The notes: generated by a model not told the origin, from the sequence alone. Shown: positions 1 to 11,281, counted from the first letter of the stretch. The stretch is 64,000 bases of DNA from Bemisia tabaci (GCF_918797505.1 NC_092802.1:6591480-6655479), one strand, 5' to 3'. Numbers and translations: made by a program.

Positions 1-2
1 TG

Positions 3-455
3 GTTGATTTTGACAAGGAAATGACCAAAGAAAAAAGAAAGATATTGCTTATTATTGATAATTGTACGGCGCATAATGTTGATCCCACTTTGAATTCGAT
101 TGAACTTCTGTATTTACCACCAAACACTACCTCCAAACTGCAACCAGCCAATCAAGGCATAATTCAGAATATGAAAGTGAAGTACCGCGCGCGTTTGGTG
201 GAAAGGCTGCTCGTTCGTTGCGAAAACAACCTGCCGATGGAAGTAGATTTGCTGTCTGGAATTCAGATGTTCAGTGGCGCTTGGTCAGACGTTCGCCGAG
301 AAACCGTTGAGAACTGCTGGAAGCATGCTTTCGGCAAAAAAGTTATTAGAAAAAAGAAGGGCCAAAAAGCAGCCGAAAATGAAGTGCAGGAAAATGACGA
401 CCCAGAAACCGAAAAAGAAGCCGAAGATGAACCAAGAGTGGACAGAAAAATTTAA
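3..455 (+). CDS. Tigger/pogo-like DDE transposase, C-terminal fragment
   Basis: The reading frame is open from the window edge (codons from base 3) to a stop at 453-455, so the 5' part lies outside the window. It matches the C-terminal half of the DDE_1 domain of Tigger/jerky-type transposases: a hydrophobic strand ending in the second catalytic Asp (LLIIDNCTAHN), then YLPPNTTSKLQPANQG, then a W..V..ET..NCW region and a charged Lys/Glu-rich tail. In active members the third acidic residue sits in a QPMDQG motif. Here the motif reads QPANQG, so that Asp is Asn and cleavage activity is probably lost. No terminal inverted repeat is seen downstream. It could be a decayed transposon or a host gene derived from one; the intact frame mildly favours a young copy or a domesticated gene. 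Confidence 0.75.
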   Translation, partial: VDFDKEMTKEKRKILLIIDNCTAHNVDPTLNSIELLYLPPNTTSKLQPANQGIIQNMKVKYRARLVERLLVRCENNLPMEVDLLSGIQMFSGAWSDVRRETVENCWKHAFGKKVIRKKKGQKAAENEVQENDDPETEKEAEDEPRVDRKI

Positions 456-3066
456 TTTCCTACTTGCCTCAAGTCCAATTTTTCTCCATTCAACGATTGC
501 CACATTTCATTATCAATTAAAATATTTTTCAATTGCAAAAATTTGTTGACAGAACAAACTCATTTCCTCTATCGTTTCTCCATTTTATCCTTCAAATATT
601 TATCATACTAGAAAACCTCTGTAACCAATTCATTTGTAAAACTTCATAATTGTAACTTTAAATAATTTTGTAATAATTGTAATACATAAATTCTGTCATT
701 TCCTCAATATACATAGCCAAAAGACTTCAAACATACTGAGTCTGACTCTTCATTTAATTTCCTTGTTATCCTTGCCCAGAATAAAGTAGGTAAGAAGGTG
801 AAAGTTATTTAGGTTGCAGAACAACTATAACCATCATATTTTTCCTTCAGAAGAAATAATCAAATTACATCACTAACTTAAAAAGCACGGAATAACTTCT
901 CACCTTGGTGCAAAAATCTCTAATAACTTCTCACATTAGAAAAAGCAACCTAAACATCTTCTCACACATAAATCACTGGGCCAAGGAGGCTGCAATTTCA
1001 CAGGTGTTCCTTTTCAAGAGATACTATCATGCAGAAAAAAACTCATCCAAATCTGAGACAGGTGGTGTCTCTGCTAAATCAGTCGGCATGGAATGACCCT
1101 CTTGTCATGAGCAACTTGATAAAATGCACCGCATTTAATTCTCTCACTGCCCTTACGGACAAAGAGAGTATTTTGTCTCATTGTTGATTTAGCTAGATGT
1201 TACTGCATTCACCAGCTGTTATGAACTATGCTTCGGTTTTTACAAGTCGGAAGAAAATTTGCAAAAATTTCTTCTTCGAAATTTAAGCTTCTACCTTCTG
1301 CTCGCCATGAAGATTGCAAGTTTGGGAACGTTCATCCCGCAGCTTCTGGTCAGGAATTTACTTCCTCAAGGTTCCTGTTCTGGCATTTACTTCCTGACTG
1401 CACCTGTTACTCAATTCACTTTGCCAGTTTTTCTGCACGTATAGAAATATCCTGTCGATAAGAAAATATAAGAAAAATCAGGCAAAAAACAAGTAATTAT
1501 TTGGTAAACATACCAGCCCAGTTACCCATTTACCTGGCTTATTATTAATATTTTAATTTGAGACTGTTAACTAACTATGAAATCGTTCATTAATAATTTT
1601 TTTGGTCTACAGAAAAGGAAATGAAAAATAATTGCATTTTTTATGAATCTTTCTTCAAAAGAGAACTTCAGAGGAAACAATTTAAATAAGTATGAGGTAA
1701 GGCAAGCAGTGAATTCCAACACAAGGTGTTGATAAGGTGCCTTGTTGATTCATATATAAATTTTATAAGTTTGAATTTACATAAATTTTGAGGTAGGGAA
1801 AAATCATGCAGAAAAAGGCGCAGCCACACAGTTAAACATTTTGTAGTGAAATGTGAGGCCAGAGTTCAAATAGCTATGAATAGGCACAAAAGAAATCAAC
1901 TTTTAGTAAAGCCCAAAACGGTGTGCAGCGAAATGAACCAGTAACATAAAGATAGTTCGTGAACATTTAAACCCTGATTAAACATCTCAGGTAAAATCGT
2001 ATATTGATGATTGGTCAAAAATGAAAATGAATGGCATTAAAAATGTATCAATTACACAAGGCCTAGAGCCCTGAACCTCAGGGCCCAGGTTCAAAAGCCA
2101 ACCTGAATGTGAACCGCCCTGCATATCATTGGCTGCGACAACACATAAATATAAACTCAATTTTATCTGAATGAAGCCTGCACCATATTGTTTGAAACTG
2201 CAGGACAAAAGGATATAGCGATAGGTGACTCCTGATATGGCCTTGAACAGCAATAGACCTCTCATACTTTGCCACTTTTGTTGATTAGAACAATCAACTG
2301 TCTAAAATATAGAACTGATTTTGGCTTCTGTGGGCCTAATTATTCCTCGAGAGCAATTTTTCAAGTGTAATGCTTGTCATTTTTTATTTCCAATCTGGAA
2401 TGTTAGGTGACACAATAATAGATACTGTTGAACTACAAGAATCCCTTGGAAAATTCAATATATTGTTTTCATTTTACTGCTGCTTACCTAGCAAAATGCA
2501 AAATGTGACTGAATAACACTTCAAATATCATGCAAATGTAGGAGTTTTATATTTTTTTTATCGTCATTTTTATGACAGTCATCAGATAAGCACCTTATTG
2601 AGTACTCAAAGGCAGTGTTCTAAACACTCTGGAACACCTGATAATCATATTTGACAGGTCCATTAGACTGCTAGATGGTTTAATTTTTGGCACATGATAT
2701 TTTAGGTATTAAAAAGAAATAAAATAACATCTTAAATACATATTTAAAATAAAGAACCACATGCAATTGCAAAAACCTATCGACCTGAAAGACTGAAAAA
2801 TTAGTAACTTTTTGATGAGCTTAGCAAAATTTGGAGCCAGTCAGTCACTCAATTTCCCAATAGCAACTGGGGGCTTGATACTTTGTATCAGAAGTGAATC
2901 GATCGTTTCAACTCACTTTATGTGCACGCTCTGATTAAAGTAATTAGGTATTCACAAGCTCTATCAGAACATGAAATGTAGCCAAGTTTCTGCAAAACTC
3001 AAACTATGCCTGCATTTTCAAGATAACTAAATAATCTAAAATAAAAACAAAAGTTTTCACACACCA
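456..3066. other. No gene recognised
   Basis: This is AT-rich sequence with only short unconvincing frames. The first few hundred bases are probably the 3' part of the Tigger-like element. I see no terminal repeats, tandem arrays or RNA genes. Confidence 0.4.
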
Positions 3067-3222
3067 TTAGAGATTCACGGCATTTTCATCAATGCTTCGG
3101 TGGTAAAATGCAGGAGCAGACCAGTTCAGGTTGTTAAACTCTTTAGCAACTTTATCATTGATGAAGTCATCCATTAATGAGGGCCTCCTAGTACTTAGTT
3201 CTTCCTGATGAGGTTTGTTCAT
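3067..3222 (-). CDS. Possible short ORF or terminal exon, unknown product
   Basis: A 51-codon frame runs from ATG (3222) to TAA (3069-3067). Its composition is protein-like: a basic start, then LMDDFINDKVAKEF, then FNNLNWSAPAFYH and an ordinary C-terminus. An in-frame TGA lies just upstream, so if it is an exon it would begin at the AG directly before the ATG. I do not recognise the family. A frame this short is common by chance. It lies on the same strand as the THAP gene and 2.5 kb beyond its stop, so it would belong to a different transcript. Confidence 0.2.
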   Translation of the reverse strand: MNKPHQEELSTRRPSLMDDFINDKVAKEFNNLNWSAPAFYHRSIDENAVNL

Positions 3223-4826
3223 CCTTCAATAAGAGACTAAGAGCCAGCATTCCTCTATCAAGCGGTATCAAAGGGGGAAGAACTACCTGGAAAAATTATT
3301 TTACTCCATCAGTGAACAATTTTCATGGGGTAAATCGGTATGATCAAGATTTTGACCATTAATAAATAAGACTTTCGAATGAATGAAAGAAGGAGGTAGG
3401 TGATGTATATGACTTGGCAAAAGTGATTTGCTTGTTTACTTTGCAGGTACCTATTGGTAGGTAGTTTTATTTCTCTCATCTAATGTGACTGGTTATCAGA
3501 ACAATCAACCAACCAAATGCAAAATGTCAACAGTTCTTTTCAAACATGTAGACTATACTTTGGTGTAAACTTTGAGAGGCTCAATGCCTTCATGTTTTTG
3601 AACTTTACAAATACAGAATTCTTAAGAATCATAACATTGCAATCATTATTCTAACGAAAAACAGCTCTGTCATTTCATTAAAATATAATTGAGTTCACTT
3701 TGAAAAAAGTATTAGACGATTAATATTTGTCTATTTCGCTCCAGTTAACTCCTCTTGTTTACATTTATACTCCCTATTACTCCCTAGAAATCACAATAAA
3801 CTGAAATCCATGTAACTGTGCAGAAGAGGAAGCCACAAGTCTCGGCAGCGAATTCTCCTTGATGTTTGTCTAGTTTAGACAAATTTGATACTTGAGTTTC
3901 AGAAACTGCTCTCAAGTATAGCGACAACTAAGTTGCAAGCAATTTGGTTATTTTTGTGCTAAGGGGAAAGTAAAGTTGCATTATTATCAGTCAGATTTGA
4001 ATCCTTAACAAGGCAGATTCAAACTTAGGATTGATTTTTTGCATAATTACTACTCATATCCAATTAAAGTTAACTTCCTCTTAGCCATCCTTCTTTGAGT
4101 AAAATTTTCCTCCAAATCCAAATTCGTTGAGGTCCCATCGAATTTTCCAAAGGAACAAAGAGCCCTCTAGAAGGAATTAACAATCCGGTCCCTGTGCAGT
4201 TTGACTTAGAGGAAGTTAACAGTAATAGGTTAAAAAATTGTTGGTGTTTATTGTGTCAAAATGATTGTAAGACACTCATCCTCTCAATGGTTTACATAGC
4301 TCTATTCTGAGTTTGTTAGCATGAACGTTCCTCTTCCTGTGGACACTCACAATGAAATAAAAGAAGAATGAACACAAAAAATGAAATGTCTCCTTGACAA
4401 ACCATTCAATTACCCATGTAAAAACCTACTTATTAAGCACCAATTTATTACACTTCCTTCTCTCTTTATTTGAGATTCTTTTAAATTTTCCATTGACAAC
4501 AGCTTCATCTCTATTGACATGATCACACATCAGGGTTTCAAGTTTTTTTCAATATTCCTGCATTGTTTGCAGAAAATAACTCTCTTCTAAAATGCATCTA
4601 TCGCAGAGGTGTAATTTAACCGTTCTGCTGAGACTATAGTTGCTGACGTCTAAAAAAACAGCTACTTTAGGTTTGTAAAAATCACATCACTTCACTACCA
4701 CGCAATACTATTTTACAAACTATTGGTCTTGCCTACCACTCTTACAATGGATACACTTTTCAAAAACATACTTCACGGTCACTTCATAAAAATTTTTGAC
4801 TGCTATATGTAATCAGATAAATAGCA
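3223..4826. other. No gene recognised
   Basis: AT-rich unique-looking sequence with no credible frame, terminal repeat or RNA gene. Confidence 0.4.
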
Positions 4827-5461
4827 ATGGGCCTGTTGCAAACTTTTGCTACATCAAAAATAAAAGTTGTTTCTATCAGTAATTGTCTCGAAAATCACGA
4901 TGAGTGCATTGGCAATGTTTGAAATGTACTCCTAACTTCACAATCTGCGTAAGAAATTTTGCGTTGTTTTGAGCTTCCCACTTCAAAAACGATTCTATGG
5001 CACAGGTGAACATTTCGTTAGAGGAGCTGTTCCATTCAACCTTTCGCAATAGCAATACTCAAAATAGCCAATGCTTCCGCACGCAAATCGGAATCAGGAG
5101 CACAAGACCAAAACGGATCTTTATCAACACGAAGAATGTAAGCACTCTGGGTTGTTAAAAAATGGTTAGAATCTCGTGCAGGTATAATGTGTTTTGGCGG
5201 ATTGGTGTCAGCCATGTTGGATATTGTATAGTATCCTAGTGCACAGGGGTTGGATAGAACGACACCTCTAACGAAATGTTCACCTGTGCCGTAGTATCGT
5301 TTTTGAAGCGGGAAGCTCAAAACAGCGCAAATTTCTTCCACAGATTGTGAAGTTAACAGTGCAAATCAAACTTTGCCAATGCGCTCATCGTGATTTTTGA
5401 GACAATTACTGATAAAAACAACTCTTATTTTTGCTCTAGCAAAAGTTTGCAACAGGCCCAT
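4827..5461. mobile_element. Inverted-repeat element, ATGGGCCTGTTGC family, copy 1
   Basis: Both ends carry ATGGGCCTGTTGCAAAC in inverted orientation. The arms are about 220 bp (4827-5046 and 5232-5461) and close to complementary along their length, with a central ~185-bp spacer. There is no transposase frame, so it is a non-autonomous foldback-type element. A second near full-length copy is at 56897-57487 and half a copy at about 29884-30055. I cannot read a clear target-site duplication. Confidence 0.75.
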
Positions 5462-5706
5462 TCTTTGATGTCTGAGCGACTGTCATAAAAAATTTTCCAT
5501 CAAGTTTTATACCTAAAAAATCAGCATAAGCTATTAGTTGTGGATACCGATTGAAACTTGAAACAGGTAAATGAGCAAATTTTCTACTTCACTCTTTACA
5601 TGATTCTTTTAATGATTCTCATCGTATCAATTTGAAGGGTGGGGGGGGGGGGGCGGCTTATTGACAAGTAGAATTTGTGTACTTAGATGGAAATGAATAA
5701 TAAGGT

Positions 5707-6182
5707 TCACAAACCGGCTTGCTGTGAAACTTGCACCCCAACGTCGATTCCCCTTGGTTTCGTTCGGCAGCAGCAGCCACAATATGCGCAGCCATTCCCA
5801 GGAGGAACCTGTGAGAGTGTCGTCACCCTAGGTTTTTCTTCTCTTGCAGGATCACTGACATTCTCTAGATCTGCTAAATAAGTCAGGTCCGGTTCCACCT
5901 TAATTTTCAGGACTTCTCCGTTCAGTAGGGGTTCATCTCTCTCTAAATAAGTCAGGTCCGGTTCCACCTTAATTTTCAGGGCTTCTCCGTTCTGTAGGGG
6001 TTCATCTCTCTCTAAATAAGTCAGGTCCGGTTCCACCTTAATTTTCAGGACTTCTCCGTTCTGTAGGGGTTCATCTCTCTCTAAATATGTCAGGTCAGGT
6101 TCCACCTCAATTTTCAGGACTATTCCGTTCGTAAGGGTTTATCTCTCTCAACAGGAGTGTTTCGTTTTTCTGAATGATGCCC
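5707..6182 (-). CDS. THAP-domain protein, last exon (23-residue repeats, frameshifted)
   Basis: A strong acceptor (pyrimidine tract plus TTTTGCAG) precedes base 6182. Entered in phase 0, matching the phase-0 donor at 8022, it reads GHHSEKRNTPVERDKPL. The frame then breaks: one base is missing in the first repeat unit near 6135-6140. In the shifted frame the rest stays open to TGA at 5709-5707. The open part holds four repeats built on YLERDEPLQNGEVLKIKVEP followed by DLT, then a Cys-rich tail (CAYCGCCC) and RGIDVGVQVS near the end. Each repeat contains IKVE, the SUMO-conjugation consensus. The frameshift may be an assembly error, an allele or true decay. Restoring one base gives about 158 codons. 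Confidence 0.6.
5874..6157 (-). repeat. 69-bp coding minisatellite in the THAP gene
   Basis: Four to five head-to-tail units of 69 bp (23 codons) differ at only a few positions; the unit start TCAGGTCCGG recurs at 69-bp spacing. The unit is a multiple of three, so copy-number change keeps the frame. The outermost unit (about 6100-6157) is the most diverged and carries the one-base deletion. Confidence 0.85.
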
Positions 6183-6559
6183 CTGCAAAAGAGGAAATAA
6201 TAAACTCTTAGAGAAAAGAGGCGGAAAGTAAGAAAAATACCATCAGTGCAGCCATTTGTGAAAAAAAAGGAGGTACAATATCAAAATAGGACACACGAGG
6301 TGTCCAAAAAGTTACGAGGTTGATGCTTAAATTCAGGAACCAAGTTAAAAATCAAATGAAAGAGAGAAGCATCCGACAATTTTTTTTTAAATATTCTGAC
6401 AATTTTTCTCACTGCTTTGAAGAAGCTTCCAGAGAGTTTCTAGGAGATATTTTGGTTGGTTTTTTTCTTATAAAAAGAGGAAACATGCAATTTTTAAGTG
6501 TTGCAACAGAGGTGCAAAATTTGATTACTTTAGCCACAGTGTTTGAAACTCACCTTTGA

Positions 6560-7978
6560 GTTTCGGGAGATTCACTAGATTCCTCTCTTTCCTGGAGAGG
6601 ACATGTTAATATGGTAGTTAGAGAATTATGTGAGATTACTCATTCCATAACAGAACTTAAATATTACCTTAAAATTGAAAACCTTCGTCTGGTGTACATT
6701 TCTCTTTTTCAATCTGTTCTCTCATATGGACTGAGTGTTTTTGGCGGTGCAGGCTCCACCATCCTGACACTACTGGTTAGAGCTCAGAGGAGAATCATTA
6801 AATCCATCCTTAATTTACCCCAGCTTTACCCATCAAATGAAATAAATGAGCTTCTAAATGTCCCCACACTCAAACAACTGTATAACTATGAGCTTCTAAA
6901 AACTTTGCCAACTTTCACAGACCAACTACTCCACAAAATTTCTAAAAACAATTACCAAACAAGGGGAGCAAAAGTCTATAAATATACTGTTAAGAAACCT
7001 TTATTTTTACTGGAAGCCTCCAAGCGCTGAGATTTTGTTAATATATTAGATTTATTTAATGAGTTAGGATAACTGGCATAAAGGTTACATTTATATTAAA
7101 GATATTCTAGAAATAAAAAATAAATACTTTAAAGAACTAACAAATAATATACATGTAAATAATTCACCAATCCCCGATGCAATATCAGCAGACGGTCCCG
7201 GGGTCTATCCTCCCGGACCTTCCTAAACGAAATTAGATTGTAGTTTTCCTGTACTCTCTTACTTTAGAAATTATATCATTATATTTGACCTATCATAATA
7301 TTAATTTTTTTCTAACCAGGGCGATAGTTTTATCACCAGATACTTCCGTCCCTTTCGATATCAATGTAAATAATTTTATTAACTTCAAGTAAACCTTACA
7401 ATATGTACACAAACTCATTATGTCCTTGTATTTACAAATATCTGAATAAAGTTAGAAGGGGAATGTCCCGGATAAACAAAAAAAAAAAAAAAAAAAAAAA
7501 ATTTAATGAGTTACCAGAAGAGTATAGTTTTTCTTTTTAAGTGGGGGGTCAATGGGAGACCTCAGCCCTCACTGTCTCTTTAATTTGAAAGATTTCGTTT
7601 TTAATGTAGGGCTTCTTTAATATTGTAGTTGAATTGTTATAGTGAAATGTTGTTATTGTACACTGGTTACCAAATGTTTTCCCCTATAGCTTCACCTTGG
7701 CACACATCACCTGTGCATTTTTTTCTCTTAAATTTCTTTTGCATCTAGCAGATTCAATTTTATTTTTCTTCGTTTATTGTACTAATACTTTATAGACTGT
7801 TTAGTTTCCCACCAGACAGGGCTACCTCATTTTAATATTTTGTCAGTTCCTCTGTGTTGTTATTTTTTGTATGCAGCCCTCCACACAAGCAGGATTGCTT
7901 ACTAGAGGATCTTGCTAGTTTAAGTGTGATTATTACTGTAATTTTGTTTGGTAATAATAAAATAAATAAACACCAAAA
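6560..7978 (+). mobile_element. 5'-truncated LINE (outer), interrupted by a second LINE
   Basis: The frame from 6560 (GDSLDSSLSWRGHVN) continues through YISLFQSVLSYGLSVFGG and RAQRRIIKSIL, typical of the C-terminal reverse-transcriptase and thumb part of a non-LTR retrotransposon ORF2. There is an in-frame TGA at 7028-7030. The frame then goes on to FNEL at 7066, is interrupted by another insertion, and resumes at 7514 as PEEYSFSF and stop. The 3'UTR runs to an A-rich tail with AATAAA-like repeats near 7955-7975. The 5' end is truncated, as usual for LINEs. The element sits in intron 2 of the THAP gene in the opposite orientation. Confidence 0.75.
7067..7500 (+). mobile_element. Nested LINE 3' fragment with 13-bp TSD
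   Basis: The insertion is flanked by perfect ATTTAATGAGTTA copies at 7054-7066 and 7501-7513 and ends in about 23 A residues (7478-7500) preceded by AATAAA at 7445-7450. The 5'-truncated body retains an open C-terminal frame of 52 codons (7068-7226) ending PGVYPPGPS. Removing it rejoins the outer LINE frame exactly. It is a target-primed retrotransposition event of a different LINE family. Confidence 0.85.
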
Positions 7979-8022
7979 TCTTACATACTGTTTAAGAGCT
8001 GCTCTTGTTCTAGGTTACTTAC

Positions 8023-8463
8023 AGTTGTGTTTGAAGGTGTAAAGTAGTGAGTTTCTGTTGATGTATGGCTTGAAGGAGTCGCCTCATTTGTAGGATAAAT
8101 CTCGTTGCAGGATTCAAAAGATAACCCACTCATTACATTGTTGCTGGATGTAAGTTGAAAAGGCGAAATATTCATTAGGGAAGAGGGTGACTCAATCTCC
8201 GGATTTAAGCGATGATCTAATGCGTCAGCCAGGGGTGAGGGGAATGCATCGTTGTAGGGAGAAGGGTCCTGAAAATTCGAAGGAGACGTTTCAGTTTTGA
8301 TACTTGAGGCTGTTAGTGAGATAGTGTTTGATGACAAATTTGCCTCATCTTGACCGAATTTTGTTGGGAGAATGCCTTTCTTAAGTTTAGATTTGCATGG
8401 AGGTGGGCAGCCCAATCTTACAGCAGTGACGAAGCTGTGATAGCCTGTCACGTCATCTTCTAA
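8023..8463 (-). CDS. THAP-domain protein, middle exon
   Basis: The exon starts after the acceptor TGTCTGTTCCAG and ends at a perfect GTAAGT donor (8022-8017). It is 441 nt (147 codons) and phase 0 at both ends. The first residues (LEDDVTGYHSF) join exon 1 to complete the THAP fold, and KKGILPTKF corresponds to the AVPTIF-type box that closes THAP domains. The remainder is Ser/Thr/Pro-rich and low in hydrophobic residues, consistent with a disordered regulatory region, with one IKTE site. The frame stays open past the donor to a stop at 7981, so intron retention would add only 13 codons. Confidence 0.75.
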
Positions 8464-9212
8464 CTGGAACAGACAGGAAAGGATTGTGGAAATTAGGAAA
8501 TTAAGAGAAATGTAAAATTTATTCACCTAGTTAATCAATGAGTAAATTTACAGAATGACACCAGATGCATGACACATTTCAAATTATGTTCCTTTGCCTC
8601 CATTAAGTCAATGAAACAATGTTAATGTCTCAGGTCAATACATATTCAGATTTGAGCTCATGGCTTTTAGTTCTTTAAACTTTTGAATCAAAATGCAATA
8701 CAAATTTATGTAGGATATGAAACATTCCATAGGCAAATGGAGTAAAATTTGACTTCATTCATTCGTAAGGGAATAGGAACTGTGCTCAACAGCAGCAACA
8801 AAACACTCACAACGCTTGCTGGAATGAAACCTACATGCATTTTTCAATGGACTAAACAGACTGGAGTATCCTCACAAAAAGTACGACAAGTGATCAGCTG
8901 TGAGCACAAAAAGAAACAGGCAGTATGTCAGAGACAACTATGTAGACAAGTCCTGTTGCAACCATTAACATATTAATTTATTCGCTGTCCGAGCACTAAC
9001 TTCTGAATTTGCAGTGTTTAGTGGCAAATAGGCTAGCATTGACAGTGACCATGCTTGCCTAATTGGCCCTGAACCCAGAGAATGCCTCGGTATCGTGAAT
9101 TACTTCCAGACGATAATCTTTCAACATGGTGCCTAATGAACAAGCAGACTGTGGTTATATCAGAAACAATTCTTGTAAATTAAAGAATGAAGACTATGTT
9201 AGATTTACTTAC

Positions 9213-9407
9213 TGTGAAATGGTCCTCGCATATGATGTGAGTTGTAACTAGAGAAGTGGATTTACGTCCACAGCTTCTGATCCACTCATTTCGCTCTTCA
9301 CCCTTTGGCACAGGAAAGAATAACTTGCTTTTCCCAGCAGCTGATGGTCTATTTTTACAGCTGGGCACAAAACAACGACTAAGCTTGTATTTCACTTTTT
9401 CATGCAT
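9213..9407 (-). CDS. THAP-domain protein, first coding exon
   Basis: THAP proteins are zinc-dependent sequence-specific DNA-binding nuclear factors. The chosen ATG (9407) gives MHEKVKYKLSRC. Zinc ligands C12, C17, C60 and H63 follow the THAP C2CH spacing (x4, x42, x2), with F30-F31-P32 and W42 at the expected core positions. The exon ends CEDHFT at a GTAAGT donor (9212-9207), phase 0. The frame is open upstream without another ATG, so a longer 5' exon is possible. With exons 2 and 3 the protein would be about 370 residues: DNA-binding domain first, Ser/Pro-rich linker, then IKVEP repeats. A short transposon lies 80 bp upstream. THAP domains also occur in P-element transposases, but no RNase H-like part follows, so I read this as a host regulator. 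Confidence 0.75.
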
Positions 9408-9486
9408 CGTGAAGAGAGCATGTCCTTGCACAGCGTAATTTCCACTCACGTTTTGTTGAGCTCTCCTTGAGTTCACAGTTCAAGTT

Positions 9487-9818
9487 CAAGGTAGATTTAC
9501 ACAGGTATGGAAAAGTTGAAAATTTCCCATGAGCCTCAGTACGTGTCACATGACCTCGTGACGTAGGTTAAGGGGCCCGTTGTTTAATTAAATTACAATC
9601 AAATTAACATTCAAACGTTTGTGCGTTTTAAACGCTAAAATTAATATCGTATAACCAAAATTGTGCAAAAAATCCCAAAAAATTTTGACAAACGATAAAC
9701 CGAACATAATAAATCAAGATAATCAAAACATACAAAATGGCTGACGTTAAGGGGCCGCTGGAGAGCCAATCAGAGGCCAGTTGTTTAGTTCTGTCCATAC
9801 CTGTGTAAATCTACCTTG
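9487..9818. mobile_element. Short TIR element with 9-bp TSD upstream of the THAP gene
   Basis: Terminal inverted repeats CAAGGTAGATTTACACAGG bound a 332-bp element flanked by perfect 9-bp duplications GTTCAAGTT (9478-9486, 9819-9827). There is no coding capacity. A 9-bp duplication fits Mutator-like transposons better than hAT (8 bp). It sits within the presumed promoter or 5'UTR of the THAP gene. Confidence 0.8.
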
Positions 9819-9861
9819 GTTCAAGTTATTGTTGAAACCGATATTTTGAGGTTAGTGTATC

Positions 9862-10172
9862 TAGAGTCCCTTTATACTGAGAGTCAAGACAATTTGAATC
9901 CATTTCTGATTGGTTCCCGTATTTTAGGCCTCCACAGTGTCACAAACGGGAATAAAGATTACATTTTCACCAATTGCAAAGATTACAGTCTGGAATGGAC
10001 CAGGGAATTACGGGTTCGGCAAGGAACAAACGGAATGAGAGGAGGAACGGAGAAAGGCATTTGAGAATGGGCCGATCAAAGATTACGAAAAACGTTCAAT
10101 TTCTGTAATCTTTATTCCCGTTTGTGACATCCATGAGCGAATTGTCTTGACTCTCAGCATAAAGGGACTCTA
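9862..10172. mobile_element. hAT-like MITE with 8-bp TSD
   Basis: The ends TAGAGTCCCTTTATACTGAG and their inverted partner bound 311 bp, flanked by AGTGTATC at 9854-9861 and 10173-10180. The 8-bp duplication and TAGAG terminus fit the hAT consensus YARNG. A GGGAATAAAGATTACA stretch is also repeated inversely inside the element. Confidence 0.8.
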
Positions 10173-10188
10173 AGTGTATCTCCCGCCA

Positions 10189-10764
10189 TTAATGTTTTCC
10201 AACCTGCATCAAGGACGGTGATTGGTTGAGAACTATGTCCAACATCGCACGCCTTCCGCGCCGGCGCGCCGCGCTGACCGCACTGCATTTGGCGCAATGC
10301 GTGATGTATTCATGCAGTCTTGTAGGCGCCATGCGTTTCACGCCGACCGCTGCTAAACGCTGCTGACCGCACAGTGTTTGATGCAATGCGTGAAGTATTC
10401 ATGCAGTCTTGTAGGCGCTAATATGTGTCACACACTGACCGCCGCGCCGAGGGCTTCTCCTTTTCATCTCAAGTCCTCATCATCATTGCTCTCTACGCCG
10501 CGCCGTTCCGGGCCAAATTGCGTGTTTGCTTTCTCTCTTAACTCGACTAATTAAAGGTGCTGCCTTATATATCACCGAAAGACGTCAAAATTAGAAATTA
10601 CTTTACTCTCAGGAAATGAAAAATTTTGTCGCGTTTTCTCGTTTGTAATTTTTTTTTTTTTTTAATCCGATTTTTTTTATACCTGCTTTTAAAAAAATTC
10701 AAAAGCCGCCCCCCTAAATTTGCCTTCATGGGCCGCGGCCCATGTGGCCCCTAATCCGGCCCTG
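10189..10764. repeat. GC-rich repeat related to the hAT element at 30403-31071
   Basis: The right part (about 10480-10764) is the reverse complement of the left part of the hAT element at 30403 and ends CCGGCCCTG, the expected hAT terminus. The left part contains two direct copies of GCAATGCGTGATGTATTC followed by ATGCAGTCTTGTAGGCGC (10294 and 10384). A matching left terminus is not visible, so the copy is incomplete or rearranged. Confidence 0.55.
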
Positions 10765-11028
10765 CGTTTTTACATTTAAAAAGTCAAATTTAGGTGTTTC
10801 AGGGCTAAACCGCCAATCCGCAGAGGCGTGAGCTATGAATCAAAATAAGACGTTCCTTCCATGTCTTCGTTCCAAGTCTTTAGATAGCGCACGCTCTCTT
10901 TGCCATGCAATTTTAGTCATAGAGCACATAGAGTCGTAATGTAAATGGGAAAGCTGGCGCCATGTTCTGGTCGACGAATTCCGAGCCCGTTGTGCGCCGA
11001 GCATTTCGGTCACTTTTTCGATACATAT

Positions 11029-11281
11029 CGACGGTGAAACTACCAAACCACGTATCTCGTTTGCGGTGTTTAAAAATCTACGCTCACATTTTATTTTTTT
11101 GAAGTAGACCAAATCAATATCATTCTTTGAAATTTTCACGAAATTTTCTCTGCACGAAGAGGAAAAATCACAGAAATTTTTAAGACTGGATGTTGAGTAG
11201 TTTTTCATTTAAAAAATAAAGTATGACAGGAAGTCTGCGACGTCGCAAACCGAGATACGTGGTTTGGTAGTTTCACCGTCG
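11029..11281 (+). mobile_element. 253-bp CGACGGTG MITE, copy 1
   Basis: Terminal inverted repeats CGACGGTGAAACTACCAAAC bound exactly 253 bp, with 4-bp duplications ATAT (11025-11028, 11282-11285). Other full copies are at 49890, 57621 (reverse) and 60728, all 253 bp. The paralogous host element at 13315 carries the unoccupied site (GATACATATTCGATCC near 13408-13423), confirming both ends and the duplication. Confidence 0.9.

Noticed and set aside
1987..2265. Minus-strand 92-codon frame
   Set aside because: No domain, no splice context and ordinary AT-rich composition; not distinguishable from chance.
7981..8022. Extension of the THAP middle exon to the stop at 7981
   Set aside because: A perfect GTAAGT donor at 8022 in phase 0 and a phase-0 acceptor at 6182 make splicing the better reading.
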